Shown piece by piece: positions 12,440 to 27,000 of a stretch of DNA of 64,000 nucleotides. The notes under the pieces were generated by a model that made no database searches, was not told the origin of the DNA, and saw nothing but the letters and a program-made list of their open reading frames with translations. The position numbers and the translations under genes are program-made. The stretch comes from Deroplatys truncata (Eukaryota; Arthropoda; Insecta; Mantodea; Mantidae): contig CM060990.1 of NCBI GenBank assembly GCA_030765065.1, positions 4,706,001 to 4,770,000 of the forward strand, in the 5' to 3' direction. How positions within the stretch are numbered: position 1 is the first letter of the stretch; each line of letters begins with the position of its first letter.

Positions 12440-15400
12440 CGAAGGTCAACCGCACGGTCGCTGTATGTTCCCTGCCGTCTACACTGGATATCATGAATAG
12501 AGTACAGTAAGGCTGTCAGCGTGCTTTACGTATCAGCAAATGATGCCCTGACGCGACAGCTTCTAGTAAGCGAAGGTCAACCGCACGGTCGCTGTATGTT
12601 CCCTGCCGTCTACACTGGATATCATGAATAGAGTACAGTAAGGCGGTCAGGGTGCTTTACGTATCAGCAAAAGATGCCCTGACGTGTCAGCTTCTAGTAA
12701 GCGAAGGTCAACCGCACGGTCGCTGTATGTTCCCTGCCGTCTACACTGGATATCATGAATAGAGTATAGTAAGGTGCTCTGTGTGCTTTACGTATCAGCA
12801 AATGATGCCCTGACGCTACAGCTTCTAGTAAGCGAAGGTCAACCGCACGGTCGCTGTATGTTCCCTGCCGTCTACACTGGATATCATGAACAGAGTACAG
12901 TAAGGAGGTCATTGTGCTTTACGTATCAGTAAATGATGCACTGACGCGACAGCCTCTAGTAAGGGAAGGTCAACAGCACGGTCGCTGTATGTTCCCTGCC
13001 GTCTACACTGGATATCATGAACAGAGTACAGTAAGGAGGTCAGTGTGCTTTACGTATCAGCAAATGATGCCCTGACGCGACAGCTTCTAGTAAGCGAAGG
13101 TCAACCGCACTGTCGCTGTATGTTCCCTGCCATCTACATTGGATATCATGAATAGAGTACAGTAAGGCGGTCAGCGTGCTTTACGTATCAGCAAACGATG
13201 CCCTGACGCGACAGCTTCTAGTAAGAGAAGGTCAACCGCACGGTCGCTGTATGTTCCCTGCCGTCTGCACTGAATATCATGAATAGAGTACAGTAAGGCG
13301 GTCAGCGTGCTTTACGTATCAGCAAATGATGCACTGACGCGACAGCTTCTAATAAGCGAAGGTCAACCGCACGGTCACTGTATGTTCCCTGCCGTCTACA
13401 CTGGATATCATGAATAGAGTACAGTAAGGAGGTCAGTGTGCTTTACGTATCAGTAAATGATGCCCTGACACGACAGCCTCTAGTAAGCGAAGGTCAACCG
13501 CACGGCCGCTGTATGTTCCCTGCCGTCTACACTGGATATCATGAACAGAGTACAGTAAGGAGGTCAGTGTGCTTTACGTATCAGCAAATGATGCCCTGAC
13601 GCGACAGCTTTTAGTAAGCGAAGGTCAACCGCACGGTCGCTGTATGTTCCCTGCCGTCTACACTGGATATCATGAATAGAGTACAGTAAGGCGGTCAGCG
13701 TGCTTTACGTATCAGCAAATGATGCCCTGACGCGACAGCTTCTAGTAAGCGAAGGTCAACCGGACGGTCGCTGCATGTTCCCTGCCGTCTACACTGGATA
13801 TCATGAATAGAGTACAGTAAGGCGATCAGCGTGCTTTACGTATCAGCAAATGATGCCCTGACGCGACAGCTTCTAGTAAGCGAAGATCAACCGCACGGAT
13901 GCTGTATGTTCCCTGCCGTCTACACTGGATATCATGAATAGAGTACAGTAAGGCGGTCAGCGTGATTTACATATCAGCAAATGATGCCCTGACGCGACAG
14001 CTTCTAGTAAGCGAAGGTCAACCGCACGGTCGCTGTATGTTCCCTGCCGTCTACACTGGATATCATGAATAGAGTACAGTAAGGCTGTCAGCGTGCTTTA
14101 CGTATCAGCAAATGATGCCCTGACGCGACAGCTTCTAGTAAGCGAAGGTCAACCGCACGGTCGCTGTATGTTCCCTGCCGTCTACACTGGATATCATGAA
14201 TAGAGTACAGTAAGGCGGTCAGGGTGCTTTACGTATCAGCAAATGATGCCCTGACGTGTCAGCTTCTAGTAAGCGAAGGTCAACCGCACGGTCGCTGTAT
14301 GTTCCCTGCCGTCTACACTGGATATCATGAATAGAGTACAGTAAGGTGGTCTGTGTGCTTTACGTATCAGCAAATGATGCCCTGACGCTACAGCTTCTAG
14401 TAAGCGAAGGTCAACCGCACGGTCGCTGTATGTTCCCTGCCGTCTACGCTGGATATCATGAACAGAGTACAGTAAGGAGGTCATTGTGCTTTACGTATCA
14501 GTAAACGATGCCCTGACGCGACAGCCTCCAGTAAGCGAAAGTCAACAGCACGGTCGCTCTATGTTCCCTGCCGTCTACACTGGATATCATGAACAGAGTA
14601 CAGTAAGGAGGTCAGTGTGCTTTACGTATCAGCAAATGATGCCCTGACGCGACAGCTTCTAGTAAGCGAAGGTCAACCGCACTGTCGCTGTATGTTCCCT
14701 GCCATCTACACTGGATATCATGAATAGAGTACAGTAAGGCGGTCAGCGTGCTTTACGTATCAGCAAATGATGCCCTGACGCGACAGCTTCTAGTAAGCGA
14801 AGGTCAACCGCACGGTCGCCGTATGTTCCCTGCCGTCTACACTGGATATCATGAATAGAGTACAGTAAGGCGATCAGCGTGCTTTATGTATCAGCAAATG
14901 ATGCCCTGACGCGACAGCTTCTAGTAAGCGAAGGTTAACCGCACGAATGCTGTATCTTCCCTGCCGTCTACACTGGATATCATGAATAGAGTACAGTAAG
15001 GAGGTCTGTGTGCTTTACGTATCAGCAAATGATGCCCTGACGCTACAGCTTCTAGTAAGCGAAGGTCAACCGCACGGTCGCTGTATGTTCCCTGCCGTCT
15101 ACACTGGATATCATGAATAGAGTACAGTAAGGCTGTCAGCGTGCTTTACGTATCAGCAAATGATGCCCTGACGCGTCAGCTTCTAGTAAGCGAAGGTCAA
15201 CTGCACGGTCGCTGTATGTTCCCTGCCGTCTACACTGGATATCATGAATAGAGTACAGTAAGGCGGTCAGGGTGCTTTACGTATCAGCAAATGATGCCCT
15301 GACGTGTCAGCTTCTAGTAAGCGAAGGTCAACCGCACGGTCGCTGTATGTTCCCTGCCGTCTACACTGGATATCATGAATAGAGTACAGTAAGGTTGTCT

Positions 15401-18400
15401 GTGTGCTTTACGTATCAGCAAATGATGCCCTGACGCTACAGCTTCTAGTAAGCGAAGGTCAACCGCACGGTCGCTGTATGTTCCCTGCCGTCTACACTGG
15501 ATATCATGAACAGAGTACAGTAAGGAGGTCATTGTGCTTTACGTATCAGTAAATGATGGCCTGACGCGACAGCCTCTAGTAAGCAAAAGTCAACAGCACG
15601 GTCGCTGTATGTTCCCTGCCGTCTACACTGGATATCATGAACAGAGTACAGTAAGGAGGTCAGTGTGCTTTACGTATCAGCAAATGATACCCTGACGCGA
15701 CAGCTTCTAGTAAGCGAAGGTCAACCGCACTGTCGCTGTATGTTCCCTGCCATCTACACTGGATATCATGAATAGAGTATAGTAAGGTGCTCTGTGTGCT
15801 TTACGTATCAGCAAATGATGCCCTGACGCTACAGCTTCTAGTAAGCGAAGGTCAACCGCACGGTCGCTGTATGTTCCCTGCCGTCTACACTGGATATCAT
15901 GAACAGAGTACAGTAAGGAGGTCATTGTGCTTTACGTATCAGTAAATGATGCACTGACGCGACAGCCTCTAGTAAGCGAAGGTCAACAGCACGGTCGCTG
16001 TATGTTCCCTGCCGTCTACACTGGATATCATGAACAGAGTACAGTAAGGAGGTCAGTGTGCTTTACGTATCAGCAAATGATGCCCTGACGCGACAGCTTC
16101 TAGTAAGCGAAGGTCAACCGCACTGTCGCTGTATGTTCCCTGCCATCTACACTGGATATCATGAATAGAGTACAGTAAGGCGGTCAGCGTGCTTTACGTA
16201 TCAGCAAATCATGCCCTGACGCGACAGCTTCTAGTAAGAGAAGGTCAACCGCACGGTCGCTGTATGTTCCCTGCCGTCTGCACTGAATATCATGAATAGA
16301 GTACAGTAAGGCGGTCAGCGTGCTTTACGTATCAGCAAATGATGCACTGACGCGACAGCTTCTAATAAGCGAAGGTCAACCGCACGGTCACTGTATGTTC
16401 CCTGCCGTCTACACTGGATATCATGAATAGAGTATAGTAAGGTGCTCTGTGTGCTTTACGTATCAGCAAATGATGCCCTGACGCTACAGCTTCTAGTAAG
16501 CGAAGGTCAACCGCACGGTCGCTGTATGTTCCCTGCCGTCTACACTGGATATCATGAACAGAGTACAGTAAGGAGGTCATTGTGCTTTACGTATCAGTAA
16601 ATGATGCACTGACGCGACAGCCTCTAGTAAGCGAAGGTCAACAGCACGGTCGCTGTATGTTCCCTGCCGTCTACACTGGATATCATGAACAGAGTACAGT
16701 AAGGAGGTCAGTGTGCTTTACGTATCAGCAAATGATGCCCTGACGCGACAGCTTCTAGTAAGAGAAGGTCAACCGCACGGTCGCTGTATGTTCCCTGCCG
16801 TCTGCACTGAATATCATGAATAGAGTACAGTAAGGCGGTCAGCGTGCTTTACGTATCAGCAAATGATGCACTGACGCGACAGCTTCTAATAAGCGAAGGT
16901 CAACCGCACGGTCACTGTATGTTCCCTGCCGTCTACACTGGATATCATGAATAGAGTACAGTAAGGAGGTCTGTGTGCTTTACGTATCAGCAAATGATGC
17001 CCTGACGCGACAGCTTCTAGTAAGCGAAGGTCAACCGCACGGTCGCTGTATGTTCCCTGCCGTCTACACTGGATATCATGAATAGAGTACAGTAAGGCGG
17101 TCAGCGTACTTTACGTATCAGCAAATGATGCCCTGACGCGACAGCTTCTAGTAAGCGATGGTCAACCGCACGGTCGCTGTATGTTCCCTGCCGTCTACAC
17201 TGGATATCATGAATAGAGTACAGTCAGGCGATCAGCGTGCTTTATGTATCAGCAAATGATGCCCTGACGCGACAGCTTCTAGTAAGCGAAGGTTAACCGC
17301 AGGAATGCTGTATGTTCCCTGCCGTCTACACTGGATATCATGAATAGAGTACAGTAAGGAGGTCTGTGTGCTTTACGTATCAGCAAATGATGCCCTGACG
17401 CTACAGCTTCTAGTAAGCGAAGGTCAACCGCACGGTCGCTGTATGTTCCCTGCCGTCTACACTGGATATCATGAATAGAGTACAGTAAGGCGGTCAGGGT
17501 ACTTTACGTATCAGCAAATGATGCCCTGACGTGTCAGCTTCTAGTATGCGAAGGTCAACCGCACGGTCGCTGTATGTTCCCTGCCGTCTACACTGGATAT
17601 CATGAATAGAGTACAGTAAGATGGTCTGTGTGCTTTACGTATCAGCAAATGATGCCCTGACGCTACAGCTTCTAGTAAGCGAAGGTCAACCGCACGGTCG
17701 CTGTATGTTCCCTGCCGTCTACACTGGATATCATGAATAGAGTACAGTAAGGCTGTCAGCGTGCTTTACGTATCAGCAAATGATGCCCTGACGCGTCAGC
17801 TTCTAGTAAGCGAAGGTCAACTGCACGGTCGCTGTATGTTCCCTGCCGTCTACACTGGATATCATGAATAGAGTACAGTAAGGCGGTCAGGGTGCTTTAC
17901 GTATCAGCAAATGATGCCCTGACGTGTCAGCTTCTAGTAAGCGAAGGTCAACCGCACGGTCGCTGTATGTTCCCTGCCGTCTACACTGGATATCATGAAT
18001 AGAGTACAGTAAGGTTGTCTGTGTGCTTTACGTATCAGCAAATGATGCCCTGACGCTACAGCTTCTAGTAAGCGAAGGTCAACCGCACGGTCGCTGTATG
18101 TTCCCTGCCGTCTACACTGGATATCATGAACAGAGTACAGTAAGGAGGTCATTGTGCTTTACGTATCAGTAAATGATGGCCTGACGCGACAGCCTCTAGT
18201 AAGCAAAGGTCAACAGCACGGTCGCTGTATGTTCCCTGCCGTCTACACTGGATATCATGAACAGAGTACAGTAAGGAGGTCAGTGTGCTTTACGTATCAG
18301 CAAATGATACCCTGACGCGACAGCTTCTAGTAAGCGAAGGTCAACCGCACTGTCGCTGTATGTTCCCTGCCATCTACACTGGATATCATGAATAGAGTAT

Positions 18401-21400
18401 AGTAAGGTGCTCTGTGTGCTTTACGTATCAGCAAATGATGCCCTGACGCTACAGCTTCTAGTAAGCGAAGGTCAACCGCACGGTCGCTGTATGTTCCCTG
18501 CCGTCTACACTGGATATCATGAACAGAGTACAGTAAGGAGGTCATTGTGCTTTACGTATCAGTAAATGATGCACTGACGCGACAGCCTCTAGTAAGCGAA
18601 GGTCAACAGCACGGTCGCTGTATGTTCCCTGCCGTCTACACTGGATATCATGAACAGAGTACAGTAAGGAGGTCAGTGTGCTTTACGTATCAGCAAATGA
18701 TGCCCTGACGCGACAGCTTCTAGTAAGCGAAGGTCAACCGCACTGTCGCTGTATGTTCCCTGCCATCTACACTGGATATCATGAATAGAGTACAGTAAGG
18801 CGGTCAGCGTGCTTTACGTATCAGCAAATGATGCCCTGACGCGACAGCTTCTAGTAAGAGAAGGTCAACCGCACGGTCGCTGTATGTTCCCTGCCGTCTG
18901 CACTGAATATCATGAATAGAGTACAGTAAGGCGGTCAGCGTGCTTTACGTATCAGCAAATGATGCACTGACGCGACAGCTTCTAATAAGCGAAGGTCAAC
19001 CGCACGGTCACTGTATGTTCCCTGCCGTCTACACTGGATATCATGAATAGAGTATAGTAAGGTGCTCTGTGTGCTTTACGTATCAGCAAATGATGCCCTG
19101 ACGCTACAGCTTCTAGTAAGCGAAGGTCAACCGCACGGTCGCTGTATGTTCCCTGCCGTCTACACTGGATATCATGAACAGAGTACAGTAAGGAGGTCAT
19201 TGTGCTTTACGTATCAGTAAATGATGCACTGACGCGACAGCCTCTAGTAAGCGAAGGTCAACAGCACGGTCGCTGTATGTTCCCTGCCGTCTACACTGGA
19301 TATCATGAACAGAGTACAGTAAGGAGGTCAGTGTGCTTTACGTATCAGCAAATGATGCCCTGACGCGACAGCTTCTAGTAAGAGAAGGTCAACCGCACGG
19401 TCGCTGTATGTTCCCTGCCGTCTGCACTGAATATCATGAATAGAGTACAGTAAGGCGGTCAGCGTGCTTTACGTATCAGCAAATGATGCACTGACGCGAC
19501 AGCTTCTAATAAGCGAAGGTCAACCGCACGGTCACTGTATGTTCCCTGCCGTCTACACTGGATATCATGAATAGAGTACAGTAAGGAGGTCTGTGTGCTT
19601 TACGTATCAGCAAATGATGCCCTGACGCGACAGCTTCTAGTAAGCGAAGGTCAACCGCACGGTCGCTGTATGTTCCCTGCCGTCTACACTGGATATCATG
19701 AATAGAGTACAGTAAGGCGGTCAGCGTACTTTACGTATCAGCAAATGATGCCCTGACGCGACAGCTTCTAGTAAGCGATGGTCAACCGCACGGTCGCTGT
19801 ATGTTCCCTGCCGTCTACACTGGATATCATGAATAGAGTACAGTCAGGCGATCAGCGTGCTTTATGTATCAGCAAATGATGCCCTGACGCGACAGCTTCT
19901 AGTAAGCGAAGGTTAACCGCAGGAATGCTGTATGTTCCCTGCCGTCTACACTGGATATCATGAATAGAGTACAGTAAGGAGGTCTGTGTGCTTTACGTAT
20001 CAGCAAATGATGCCCTGACGCTACAGCTTCTAGTAAGCGAAGGTCAACCGCACGGTCGCTGTATGTTCCCTGCCGTCTACACTGGATATCATGAATAGAG
20101 TACAGTAAGGCGGTCAGGGTACTTTACGTATCAGCAAATGATGCCCTGACGTGTCAGCTTCTAGTATGCGAAGGTCAACCGCACGGTCGCTGTATGTTCC
20201 CTGCCGTCTACACTGGATATCATGAATAGAGTACAGTAAGATGGTCTGTGTGCTTTACGTATCAGCAAATGATGCCCTGACGCTACAGCTTCTAGTAAGC
20301 GAAGGTCAACCGCACGGTCGCTGTATGTTCCCTGCCGTCAACACTGGATATCATGAACACAGTACAGTAAGGAGGTCATTGTGCTTTACGTATCAGTAAA
20401 TGATGCCCTGACGCGACAGCCTCTAGTAAGCGAAGGTCAACAGCACGGTCGCTGTATGTTCCCTGCCGTCTACACTGGATATCATGAACAGAGTACAGTA
20501 AGGAGGTCAGTGTGCTTTACGTATAAGCAAATGATGCCCTAACGCGACAGCTTCTAGTAAGCGAAGGTCAACCGCACTGTCGCTGTATGTTCCCTGCCAT
20601 CTACACTGGATATCATGAATAGAGTACAGTAAGGCCGTCAGCGTGCTTTACGTATCAGCAAATGATGCCCTGACGCGACAGCTTCTAGTAAGCGAAGGTC
20701 AACCGCACGGTCGCTGTATGTTCCCTGCCGTCTACACTGGATATCATGAATAGAGTACAGTAAGGCTGTCAGCGTGCTTTACGTATCAGCAAATGATGCC
20801 CTGACGCGACAGCTTCTAGTAAGCGAAGGTCAACCGCACGGTCGCTGTATGTTCCCTGCCGTCTACACTGGATATCATGAATAGAGTACAGTAAGGCGGT
20901 CAGGGTGCTTTACGTATCAGCAAAAGATGCCCTGACGTGTCAGCTTCTAGTAAGCGAAGGTCAACCGCACGGTCGCTGTATGTTCCCTGCCGTCTACACT
21001 GGATATCATGAATAGAGTATAGTAAGGTGCTCTGTGTGCTTTACGTATCAGCAAATGATGCCCTGACGCTACAGCTTCTAGTAAGCGAAGGTCAACCGCA
21101 CGGTCGCTGTATGTTCCCTGCCGTCTACACTGGATATCATGAACAGAGTACAGTAAGGAGGTCATTGTGCTTTACGTATCAGTAAATGATGCACTGACGC
21201 GACAGCCTCTAGTAAGCGAAGGTCAACAGCACGGTCGCTGTATGTTCCCTGCCGTCTACACTGGATATCATGAACAGAGTATAGTAAGGAGGTCAGTGTG
21301 CTTTACGTATCAGCAAATGATGCCCTGACGCGACAGCTTCTAGTAAGCGAAGGTCAACCGCACTGTCGCTGTATGTTCCCTGCCATCTACACTGGATATC

Positions 21401-24020
21401 ATGAATAGAGTACAGTAAGGCGGTCAGCGTGCTTTACGTATCAGCAAACGATGCCCTGACGCGACAGCTTCTAGTAAGAGAAGGTCAACCGCACGGTCGC
21501 TGTATGTTCCCTGCCGTCTGCACTGAATATCATGAATAGAGTACAGTAAGGCGGTCAGCGTGCTTTACGTATCAGCAAATGATGCACTGACGCGACAGCT
21601 TCTAATAAGCGAAGGTCAACCGCACGGTCACTGTATGTTCCCTGCCGTCTACACTGGATATCATGAATAGAGTACAGTAAGGAGGTCAGTGTGCTTTACG
21701 TATCAGTAAATGATGCCCTGACACGACAGCCTCTAGTAAGCGAAGGTCAACCGCACGGCCGCTGTATGTTCCCTGCCGTCTACACTGGATATCATGAACA
21801 GAGTACAGTAAGGAGGTCAGTGTGCTTTACGTATCAGCAAATGATGCCCTGACGCGACAGCTTTTAGTAAGCGAAGGTCAACCGCACGGTCGCTGTATGT
21901 TCCCTGCCGTCTACACTGGATATCATGAATAGAGTACAGTAAGGCGGTCAGCGTGCTTTACGTATCAGCAAATGATGCCCTGACGCGACAGCTTCTAGTA
22001 AGCGAAGGTCAACCGGACGGTCGCTGCATGTTCCCTGCCGTCTACACTGGATATCATGAATAGAGTACAGTAAGGCGATCAGCGTGCTTTACGTATCAGC
22101 AAATGATGCCCTGACGCGACAGCTTCTAGTAAGCGAAGATCACCCGCACGGATGCTGTATGTTCCCTGCCGTCTACACTGGATATCATGAATAGAGTACA
22201 GTAAGGCGGTCAGCGTGATTTACATATCAGCAAATGATGCCCTGACGCGACAGCTTCTAGTAAGCGAAGGTCAACCGCACGGTCGCTGTATGTTCCCTGC
22301 CGTCTACACTGGATATCATGAATAGAGTACAGTAAGGCTGTCAGCGTGCTTTACGTATCAGCAAATGATGCCCTGACGCGACAGCTTCTAGTAAGCGAAG
22401 GTCAACCGCACGGTCGCTGTATGTTCCCTGCCGTCTACACTGGATATCATGAATAGAGTACAGTAAGGCGGTCAGGGTGCTTTACGTATCAGCAAATGAT
22501 GCCCTGACGTGTCAGCTTCTAGTAAGCGAAGGTCAACCGCACGGTCGCTGTATGTTCCCTGCCGTCTACACTGGATATCATGAATAGAGTACAGTAAGGT
22601 GGTCTGTGTGCTTTACGTATCAGCAAATGATGCCCTGACGCTACAGCTTCTAGTAAGCGAAGGTCAACCGCACGGTCGCTGTATGTTCCCTGCCGTCTAC
22701 GCTGGATATCATGAACAGAGTACAGTAAGGAGGTCATTGTGCTTTACGTATCAGTAAACGATGCCCTGACGCGACAGCCTCCAGTAAGCGAAAGTCAACA
22801 GCACGGTCGCTCTATGTTCCCTGCCGTCTACACTGGATATCATGAACAGAGTACAGTAAGGAGGTCAGTGTGCTTTACGTATCAGCAAATGATGCCCTGA
22901 CGCGACAGCTTCTAGTAAGCGAAGGTCAACCGCACTGTCGCTGTATGTTCCCTGCCATCTACACTGGATATCATGAATAGAGTACAGTAAGGCGGTCAGC
23001 GTGCGTTACGTATCAGCAAATGATGCCCTGACGCGACAGCTTCTAGTAAGCGAAGGTCAACCGCACGGTCGCCGTATGTTCCCTGCCGTCTACACTGGAT
23101 ATCATGAATAGAGTACAGTAAGGCGATCAGCGTGCTTTATGTATCAGCAAATGATGCCCTGACGCGACAGCTTCTAGTAAGCGAAGGTTAACCGCACGAA
23201 TGCTGTATCTTCCCTGCCGTCTACACTGGATATCATGAATAGAGTACAGTAAGGAGGTCTGTGTGCTTTACGTATCAGCAAATGATGCCCTGACGCTACA
23301 GCTTCTAGTAAGCGAAGGTCAACCGCACGGTCGCTGTATGTTCCCTGCCGTCTACACTGGATATCATGAATAGAGTACAGTAAGGCTGTCAGCGTGCTTT
23401 ACGTATCAGCAAATGATGCCCTGACGCGTCAGCTTCTAGTAAGCGAAGGTCAACTGCACGGTCGCTGTATGTTTCCTGCCGTCTACACTGGATATCATGA
23501 ATAGAGTACAGTAAGGCGGTCAGGGTGCTTTACGTATCAGCAAATGATGCCCTGACGTGTCAGCTTCTAGTAAGCGAAGGTCAACCGCACGGTCGCTGTA
23601 TGTTCCCTGCCGTCTACACTGGATATCATGAATAGAGTACAGTAAGGTTGTCTGTGTGCTTTACGTATCAGCAAATGATGCCCTGACGCTACAGCTTCTA
23701 GTAAGCGAAGGTCAACCGCACGGTCGCTGTATGTTCCTTGCCGTCTACACTGGATATCATGAACAGAGTACAGTAAGGAGGTCATTGTGCTTTACGTATC
23801 AGTAAATGATGGCCTGACGCGACAGCCTCTAGTAAGCAAAGGTCAACAGCACGGTCGCTGTATGTTCCCTGCCGTCTACACTGGATATCATGAACAGAGT
23901 ACAGTAAGGAGGTCAGTGTGCTTTACGTATCAGCAAATGATACCCTGACGCGACAGCTTCTAGTAAGCGAAGGTCAACCGCACTGTCGCTGTATGTTCCC
24001 TGCCATCTACACTGGATATC
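12440..24020 (+). repeat. Higher-order copies at a 63-monomer offset
   Basis: A run of about 25 monomers at 12.44-15.77 kb recurs at 20.69-24.02 kb with a constant offset of 8253 bp (63 x 131). Diagnostic rare variants are shared: ccctgacacgac near 13463 and 21716, accggacggtcgctgcatg near 13759 and 22012, and matched variants at 12694/20947, 14266/22519 and 15314/23567. The copies differ at isolated sites, for example agatcaacc against agatcaccc. The younger 20-monomer tandem duplication lies between them. Confidence 0.85.
15040..20300 (+). repeat. Higher-order block: 20-monomer segment duplicated in tandem
   Basis: Two adjacent segments of 2620 bp (20 x 131), about 15.04-17.67 and 17.67-20.29 kb, carry the same order of monomer variants. 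Examples are gtaagcgatgg at 17155 and 19775, and the variants at 15314/17934, 15707/18327 and 16362/18982, all 2620 apart. Only scattered single differences are seen (for instance aaatcatgcc at 16207 against aaatgatgcc in the partner). This looks like a recent unequal crossover or segmental duplication. Boundaries are accurate to about one monomer. Confidence 0.85.
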
Positions 24021-27000
24021 ATGAATAGAGTACAGTAAGGTTGTCTGTGTGCTTTACGTATCAGCAAATGATGCCCTGACGCTACAGCTTCTAGTAAGCG
24101 AAGGTCAACCGCACGGTCGCTGTATGTTCCCTGCCGTCTACACTGGATATCATGAACAGAGTACAGTAAGGAGGTCATTGTGCTTTACGTATCAGTAAAT
24201 GATGGCCTGACGCGACAGCCTCTAGTAAGCAAATGTCAACAGCACGGTCGCTGTATGTTCCCTGCCGTCTACACTGGATATCATGAACAGAGTACAGTAA
24301 GGAGGTCAGTGTGCTTTACGTATCAGCAAATGATGCCCTGACGCGACAGCTTCTAGTAAGCGAAGGTCAACCGCACTGTCGCTGTATGTTCCCTGCCATC
24401 TACACTGGATATCATGAATAGAGTACAGTAAGGCGGTCAGCGTGCTTTACGTATCAGCAAATGATGCACTGACGCGACAGCTTCTAGTAAGCGAAGGTCA
24501 ACCGCACGGTCACTGTATGTTCCCTGCCGTCTACACTGGATATCATGAATAGAGTACAGTAAGGAGGTCAGTGTGCTTTACGTATCAGTAAATAATGCCC
24601 TGACGCGACAGCCTCTAGTAAGCGAAGGTCAACCGCACGGTCGCTGTATGTTCCCTGCCGTCTACACTAGTTATCATGAACAGAGTACAGTAAGGAGGTC
24701 AGTGTGCTTTACGTATCAGCAAATGATGCCCTGACGCGACAGCTTCTAGTAAGCGAAGGTCAACCGCACGGTCGCTGTATGTTCCCTGCCGTCTACACTG
24801 GATATCATGAATAGAGTACATTAAGGCGGTCAGGGTGCTTTACGTATCAGCAAATGATGCCCTGACGCGACAGCTTCTAGTAAGCGAAGGTCAACCGCAC
24901 GGTCGCTGTATGTTCCCTGCCGTCTACACTGGATATCATGAATAGAGTACAGTAAGGCGATCAGCGTGCTTTACGTATCAGCAAATGATGCCCTGACGCG
25001 ACAGCTTCTAGTAAGCGAAGATCAACCGCACGGATGCTGTATGTTCCCTGCCGTCTACACTGGATATCATGAATAGAGTACAGTAAGGAGGTCTGTGTGC
25101 TTTACGTATCAGCAAATGATGCCCTGACGCGACAGCTTCTAGTAAGCGAAGTTCAACCGCACGGTCGCTGTATGTTCCCTGCCGTCTACACTGGATATCA
25201 TGAATAGAGTACAGTAAGGCGGTCAGCGTGCTTTACGTATCAGCAAATGATGCCCTGACGCGACAGCTTCTAGTAAGCGAAGGTCTACCGCAATGTCGCT
25301 GTATGTTCCCTGCCGTCTACACTGGATATCATGAATAGAGTACAGTAAGGCGATCAGCGTGCTTTACGTATCAGCAAACGATGCCCTGACGCGACAGCTT
25401 CTAGTAAGCGAAGGTTAACCGCACGAATGCTGTATGTTCCCTGCCGTCTACACTGGATATCATGAATAGAGTACAGTAAGGAGGTCTGTGTGCTTTACGT
25501 ATCAGCAAATGATGCCCTGACGCGACAGCTTCTAGTAAGCGAAGGTCAACCGCACGGTCGCTGTATGTTCCCTGCCGTCTACACTGGATATCATGAATAG
25601 AGTACAGTAAGGCGGTCAGGGTGCTTTACGTATCAGCAAATGATGCCCTGACGTGTCAGCTTCTAGTAAGCGAAGGTCAACCGCACGGTCGCTGTATGTT
25701 CCCTGCCGTCTACACTGGATATCATGAATAGAGTACAGTAAGGTGGTCTGTGTGCCTTACGTATCAGCAAATGATGCCCTGACGCTACAGCTTCTAGTAA
25801 GCGAAGGTCAACCGCACGGTCGCTGTATGTTCCCTGCCGTCTACACTGGATATCATGAACAGAGTACAGTAAGGAGGTCATTGTGCTTTACGTATCAGTA
25901 AATGATGCCCTGACGCGACAGCCTCTAGTAAGCGAAGGTCAACAGCACGGTCGCTGTATGTTTCCTGCCGTCTACACTGGATATCATGAACAGAGTACAG
26001 TAAGGAGGTCAGTCTGCTTTACGTATCAGCAAATGATGCCCTGACGCGACAGCTTCTAGTAAGCGAAGGTCAACCGCACGGTCGCTGTATGTTCCCTGCC
26101 GTCTACACTGGATATCATGAATAGAGTACAGTAAGGCGGTCAGGGTGCTTTACGTATCAGCAAATGATGCCCTGACGTGTCAGCTTCTAGTAAGCGAAGG
26201 TCAACCGCACGGTCGCTGTATGTTCCCTGCCGTCTACACTGGATATCATGAATAGAGTACAGTAAGGTGGTCTGTGTGCTTTACGTATCAGCAAATGATG
26301 CCCTGACGCTACAGCTTCCAGTAAGCGAAGGTCAACCGCACGGTCGCTGTATGTTCTCTGCCGTCTACACTGGATATCATGAACAGAGTACAGTAAGGAG
26401 GTCATTGTGCTTTACGTATCAGTAAATGATGCCCTGACGCGACAGCCTCTAGTAAGCGAAGGTCAACAGCACGGTCGCTGTATGTTCCCTGCCGTCTACA
26501 CTGGATATCATGAACAGAGTACAGTAAGGAGGTCAGTGTGGTTTACGTATCAGCAAATGATGCCCTGACGCGACAGCTTCTAGTAAGCGAAGGTCAACCG
26601 CATTGTCGCTGTATGTTCCCTGCCATCTACACTGGATATCATGAATAGAGTACAGTAAGGCGGTCAGCGTGCTTTACGTATCAGCAAATGATGCCCTGAC
26701 GCGACAGCTTCTAGTAAGAGAAGGTCAACCGCACGGTCGCTGTATGTTCCCTGCCGTCTGCACTGGATATCATGAATAGAGTACAGTAAGGCGGTCAGCG
26801 TGCTTTACGTATCAGCAAATGATGCACTGACGCGACAGCTTCTAGTAAGCGTAGGTCAACCGCACGGTCACTGTATGTTCCCTGCCGTCTACACTGGATA
26901 TCATGAATAGAGTACAGTAAGCAGGTCAGTGTGCTTTACTTATCAGTAAATGATGCCCTGACGCGACAGCCTCTAGTAAGCGAAGGTCAACCGCACGGTC

